A DNA stretch of 64,000 nucleotides from Bacillota bacterium. Lineage in GTDB: Bacteria; Bacillota_I; Bacilli_A; Izemoplasmatales; UBA1188. Both the position numbers and the translations under genes were made by a program. The number at the start of each line of letters is the position of its first letter. Within the stretch, counting starts at the first letter, position 1. The notes under the pieces are model-generated. The model saw only the letters and a program-made list of their open reading frames with translations, did not search any database and had not been told where the DNA came from. Positions 62,760 through 64,000 of the stretch are shown here, piece after piece. The DNA lies in contig JAEYPN010000030.1 of NCBI GenBank assembly GCA_023410715.1, forward strand, positions 62,001-126,000, read 5' to 3'.

Positions 62760-62901
62760 TTACTCCTTTTGAATAAGTTAATTTTTAGTAGATTTAAAAA
62801 AAGACAAAAAACGAAAAAATACTACTTAAATTTTGAATTTAAGAGCGCTTTTTATAGTAGCTAAGGTAATTTATCATTATAGGCCTTAAAAATTGGCAAA
62901 T

Positions 62902-62925
62902 AAAAAAAGAGTTTTTTCAACTCTT
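62902..62925 (-). terminator. Intrinsic terminator of the FtsK-like gene
   Basis: On the minus strand AAGAGTT (62925-62919) pairs with AACTCTT (62913-62907), followed by TTTTT. Confidence 0.8.
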
Positions 62926-62944
62926 CTTTTGCTTATTTCGACAC

Positions 62945-64000
62945 TTACTTAAAAACTCGTTCAAATTCCTTTTTAGCAATGTATGGTGCTTGGAGCCTTA
63001 CAAGTTCATTGTCATTTAGTAAGTACATGTCTCCGTTGCCATCTAAGTACTTACCATAATCGTATCCAATAATTGACGTTGATTTTTTTGGATCAATTGA
63101 TTTAAAGACTATCCTGGTTTTAAAGGCATTTTTAACCATTTCTTTAACCTTGTCCCCAATTCTTGTGACCATTATGACTGTTATTCCTACTTTTTCTGCT
63201 TGAATTATTAGGGAAACAAGCTTGTTTTCATCTAAATATCTAATATTTTCAATGCCATTTATTATGACATTAAACCATTTTAAACTATCTTTTTCATTTA
63301 AATGGAGAAACTTCTTTTCATATTCTAAGTAATTATTGATTTCTAAATGCTTAAATATTTCTAGCCTCTTTGTTATTTCTTTTTGAATTACATCAAGGAT
63401 AATACTAAAATCCTCATCTAACATGATCTTTACAAATTCCTGATTTTTAATAGCTTCTAGTTTGTACTCTGGATCAAATATAAAAAAATTTACATCTTCT
63501 TCTTTATATACAATTATATTATTTATTATATATGACATTAAGAAGGTCGTTATTCCACTGTTATAATCACCACTTATAAGCATATTTTTATGAATAAACT
63601 TATCATAGATGCAAGGGGCTTTATTTAAATCATAACCAAGAATGATATTTGAAAGCTTGTGTTTATTAATGCTGATATAATCACGATAAGTATTGTTTAT
63701 TTCAAATAATATCTGACTGTTCTTCTTTTTAATAATAAATTTAATATCCAGTATTTCCTTCATTTTTTCACTAATTTTTAAGATATCATATGGTGAATAT
63801 ATTTCATATACAATTACATAAGCATTATATCCAACCGTTAAATTAATAAATTCATATTCTAGATCTAAAACATTTAAAATATTATTGATACATTTCATAG
63901 TTTCTAAGGAAATTTTGTTTTGAATGCCCTCATGAGACTCAAAATCTACAACCTCTATGTTACTTAAGCTAGATTTTAGTCTTTTAGGCTTGGTTTTTTC
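62945..64000 (-). CDS. FtsK/SpoIIIE-like pseudo-ATPase (start right of window)
   Basis: The minus-strand frame is open from 64000, so the 5' end is outside; the ATG at 63898 is internal (codons before it read F-E-S-H-E-G-I-Q-N-K-I-S). The ~351 visible residues follow the FtsK/SpoIIIE motor order: a beta domain (Y-N-A-Y-V-I-V-Y-E-I), the P-loop region, and the C-terminal T-R-I-V-F-K-S ... D-G-N-G-D-M-Y-L-L ... R-L-Q-A-P-Y-I. Walker A is S-G-D-Y-N-S-G-I-T-T, lacking the lysine of G-x-T-G-S-G-K-S. Walker B reads N-V-I-I-N-G-I-E-N, without D-E. It is probably catalytically dead. No gamma DNA-reading domain is present after the motor. Confidence 0.75.
   Translation of the reverse strand, partial: EKTKPKRLKSSLSNIEVVDFESHEGIQNKISLETMKCINNILNVLDLEYEFINLTVGYNAYVIVYEIYSPYDILKISEKMKEILDIKFIIKKKNSQILFEINNTYRDYISINKHKLSNIILGYDLNKAPCIYDKFIHKNMLISGDYNSGITTFLMSYIINNIIVYKEEDVNFFIFDPEYKLEAIKNQEFVKIMLDEDFSIILDVIQKEITKRLEIFKHLEINNYLEYEKKFLHLNEKDSLKWFNVIINGIENIRYLDENKLVSLIIQAEKVGITVIMVTRIGDKVKEMVKNAFKTRIVFKSIDPKKSTSIIGYDYGKYLDGNGDMYLLNDNELVRLQAPYIAKKEFERVFK

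Larger units (their letters stand above)
62458..62900. other. AT-rich noncoding stretch between convergent genes
   Basis: Apart from the minus-strand hairpins and micro-frame at 62659-62759, this stretch has no gene I can support. A palindromic CTTAAATT/AATTTAAG element lies at about 62824-62842, and TATAAT on the minus strand near 62880 could be a promoter for a ~150-nt transcript ending at 62720 or 62660. Confidence 0.4.

Noticed and set aside
1..64000. Mycoplasma-type genetic code (TGA = Trp)
   Set aside because: TGG is used for Trp in every gene and TGA terminates nagA, the NUDIX gene and others.
1..64000. tRNA, rRNA, insertion sequences or prophage genes
   Set aside because: I looked for tRNA T-loop patterns, transposase motifs and integrases on both strands and found none that I could support.

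Overview
The window is AT-rich DNA using the standard bacterial code: TGG encodes Trp throughout and TGA works as a stop (for example the ATGA overlap at 25242-25245). Gene content and order suggest a Firmicutes/Bacilli lineage close to the Mollicutes (Acholeplasma, Haloplasma or Izemoplasma-like) that keeps, or recently kept, endospore genes. From about 21.0 to 31.9 kb the order engB - spoVID-like - ysxE-like - valS - folC - radC - spoIVFA-like - spoIVFB - rplU - rpmA matches Bacillus subtilis order as I remember it. It resumes at 59.4-62.4 kb with obg - SafA-like LysM protein - ruvA. Coding is almost entirely on the + strand. The clear exceptions are the FtsK-like gene at the right edge and a 55-codon gene at 23155-23322.

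Region 1 (1-16.1 kb) is an accessory surface locus. It holds a large secreted-looking repeat protein (cut by the left edge) and four small proteins with one N-terminal hydrophobic segment, three of them with a TasA/SipW-type (G)-x-A-W-[FY]-T signal. It also has three ER-type (Ser-His) signal peptidases, two membrane GGDEF-EAL proteins with degenerate GGDEF motifs, and a membrane-anchored McrB-like AAA+ ATPase with a DUF2357/McrC-like coiled-coil partner. A cyclic-di-GMP-I (GEMM) riboswitch overlapping an intrinsic terminator sits right after the EAL genes and right before the TasA-like genes. The locus therefore reads as a c-di-GMP-controlled module that secretes and processes surface fibres or matrix, with an unexplained AAA+ machine inside it.

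Region 2 (16.1-31.9 kb) is housekeeping: malic enzyme; an M18 aminopeptidase, pyroglutamyl peptidase, rRNA methyltransferase and EngB operon; SpoVID/YsxE-like spore-coat genes; a Val T-box controlling NUDIX-valS-folC; radC; SpoIVFA/SpoIVFB-like genes; and the L21/L27 operon with its leader.

Region 3 (32.0-43.6 kb) has an M50 membrane protease, a YcxB-like protein, a TPR protein and a 2676-residue protein. That protein has four N-terminal membrane segments and about 19 degenerate ~95-residue repeats predicted to lie outside the cell.

Region 4 (43.9-58.0 kb) is nutrient scavenging: a 5'-nucleotidase lipoprotein, NagA, a GH94-type phosphorylase, a GH2 glycosidase, the polyamine transporter PotABCD and an M28 membrane peptidase. 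Region 5 (58.1-64 kb) has a membrane/beta-repeat protein, ObgE, a zinc-ribbon methyltransferase, a SafA-like protein, RuvA, a noncoding stretch with probable minus-strand small transcripts, and an FtsK/SpoIIIE-like protein that has lost its ATPase motifs. All functional names come from reading motifs; no database search was run.
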